From Corallium rubrum (lineage: Eukaryota; Cnidaria; Anthozoa; Scleralcyonacea; Coralliidae), in assembly GCA_964035015.1 (NCBI GenBank), contig OZ036002.1:5632377-5696376 (forward strand): a stretch of DNA of 64,000 nt. Direction: 5' to 3'. How positions within the stretch are numbered: position 1 is the stretch's first letter; the number at the start of each line of letters is the position of its first letter. The translations under genes were made by a program, and so were the position numbers. This document shows, piece by piece, positions 62,950 through 64,000 of the stretch. The notes under the pieces are model-generated. The model did not search any database. It was not told the origin of the DNA and was given only the letters and a program-made list of their open reading frames with translations.

Positions 62950-63937
62950 TTAGAAACTAGTTTCCACAGGACCAAACAATCCAACGGGAAACGTTTTGAC
63001 ATGTCTCGACCACTGCGGCGATAAGCTGAAAAATTTTACTCCATCCCACGTTACACCATCGATGACAACTGAAACAAAATACAGAATGAGCAATATTATT
63101 AATTTTGTGATTACGTTGCGTGATTCACACGCTGTAATTGCTCGTTTATATGAGGCTATGCAAACGTAAATACATGTATGACTCACCGTTTAATGAATTG
63201 CTTTGACTTTTACAAACAAGTTTTGTAACATTCGCAATAATCGTCCCTTTTGTATCTGACTCTTTCTCTTTGGATTTCTTTCGCATCATGGCCTCAAATG
63301 CAGACTTAGCGTGCACTACAGAACAGTGAAAAAACACTCTTTCAAAGAACAGTATTCATTCATCTATCCATCGTATCCATTACTCCTGTCTATCCCACCC
63401 ATTCCATCCATCCCATCTATCCCATCTATCTCATCCATCCATCCATCCATCCATCCATCCATCCATCCATCCATCCATCCATCCATCCATCCATTCCACC
63501 CATCCATCTATCTATCTCATCTACCCCACCCAACGATCCACGCCACCTATCCCATCCACCCCATCCATTCACCCCATCCAACCATCCCATCCATTCCATC
63601 CAATCTATCTCATCCAATCATTCACTTCACCCATCCATCTATCTATCCCATCTACCCCACCTACCCCACCCATCTATTCACCACACCTATCCATCCCATC
63701 CACCACACGCACCCACCCCATCCACCCCATCCAACCACCCCATCCGGTCCAGCTATCCCATCCCACCCATTCATTTAACTATACTTTGCCAAAATATTTC
63801 ACCTTATAGAAAGAATGACAAATACCTTTTCTTAGGTTCGGTTCTTTGGTTGTGGCAACCATTTGGAGAGTCCCGGGATCTTCTATACTATGTTGTCTAC
63901 TGACCACTAAAGACTTGAACGCTGTTTTTAACGTTGA
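62950..63937 (-). CDS. C-terminal three exons of an unidentified gene (partial)
   Basis: Exons (minus strand) 63937-63826, 63315-63187 and 63068-62950, with GT-AG sites and matching phases, ending TAA. They encode 120 codons including the stop. The peptide has a basic stretch ([12 protein letters not shown]) and then [14 protein letters not shown] and [20 protein letters not shown], which look like a folded beta-rich domain, ending PVETSF. I do not recognise the protein. Upstream exons lie beyond the right edge. The CATC microsatellite at 63365-63775 occupies its intron. Consistent phase across both introns makes this a real gene despite the lack of a name. Confidence 0.72.
63365..63775. repeat. 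CATC/CACC tetranucleotide array
   Basis: About 0.4 kb of CATC with a pure core at 63435-63495 and CACC, TATC and CAAC variants. Confidence 0.92.
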
Positions 63938-64000
63938 CTAGAAAACAACAAAATCGGCTCAGAAAAGTGTTTCATACAATATAGATGAGTGTACAGTATT

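Noticed and set aside
63311-63778. 155-codon Ser/Pro/His/Ile frame at the right edge
   Set aside because: It is the CATC microsatellite in an intron of the minus-strand gene.

Overview
The window is a eukaryotic, almost certainly metazoan nuclear segment. It carries intron-rich genes with GT-AG splice sites and conserved animal proteins (ARID4-type chromatin regulator, RBM34, ALG13, a synaptotagmin 14/16-like protein). Between and inside them is dense DNA-transposon debris. The mix of PIF/Harbinger, hAT and Penelope-like elements with many long inverted-repeat elements fits a marine invertebrate, most likely a cnidarian. That assignment is an inference from gene and repeat style; no marker in the window settles it.

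Layout. 1-8.2 kb: a TAA-flanked MITE, a near-complete two-gene Harbinger transposon (transposase with one intron, decayed SANT/Myb-like partner on the opposite strand), then a run of MITEs and fold-back elements. 9.0-12.5 kb: one large palindromic element whose two arms are built of the same 9-bp minisatellite in opposite orientation. 12.6-13.5 kb: a CTGT microsatellite split by a small hAT element. 13.7-20.9 kb: ALG13 (minus) and RBM34 (plus), head to head with 61 bp between start codons. 22.9-39.3 kb: a complete 21-exon ARID4 gene (1374 codons by my splice model, phase-consistent throughout) whose introns are packed with satellites and small transposons. 39.3-43.2 kb: palindromic elements, including a hAT element with a perfect 8-bp target duplication. 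43.7-54.8 kb: an unrecognised 259-aa gene followed by a tandem duplication of about 5 kb. The duplication copied that gene's last exon and the 5' part of a synaptotagmin 14/16-like gene. The first synaptotagmin copy is broken; the second is intact. 55-62.5 kb: TTAA-flanked and TAA-flanked MITEs and a 5'-truncated Penelope-like retroelement. 62.9-63.9 kb: the last three coding exons of an unidentified minus-strand gene that runs off the window.

Functional links: ALG13 makes the second sugar addition of the N-glycan precursor, RBM34 is a nucleolar two-RRM protein, and ARID4 is a corepressor scaffold. They are housekeeping neighbours rather than a pathway. The most unusual content is structural: the 3.6-kb inverted minisatellite element; a set of about 450-500 bp TTAA elements sharing a TTAAAGTG terminus; a short TTAA-bounded family conserved in its centre rather than its ends; and the duplicated synaptotagmin locus, where one copy preserves the empty site of a transposon that killed the other.
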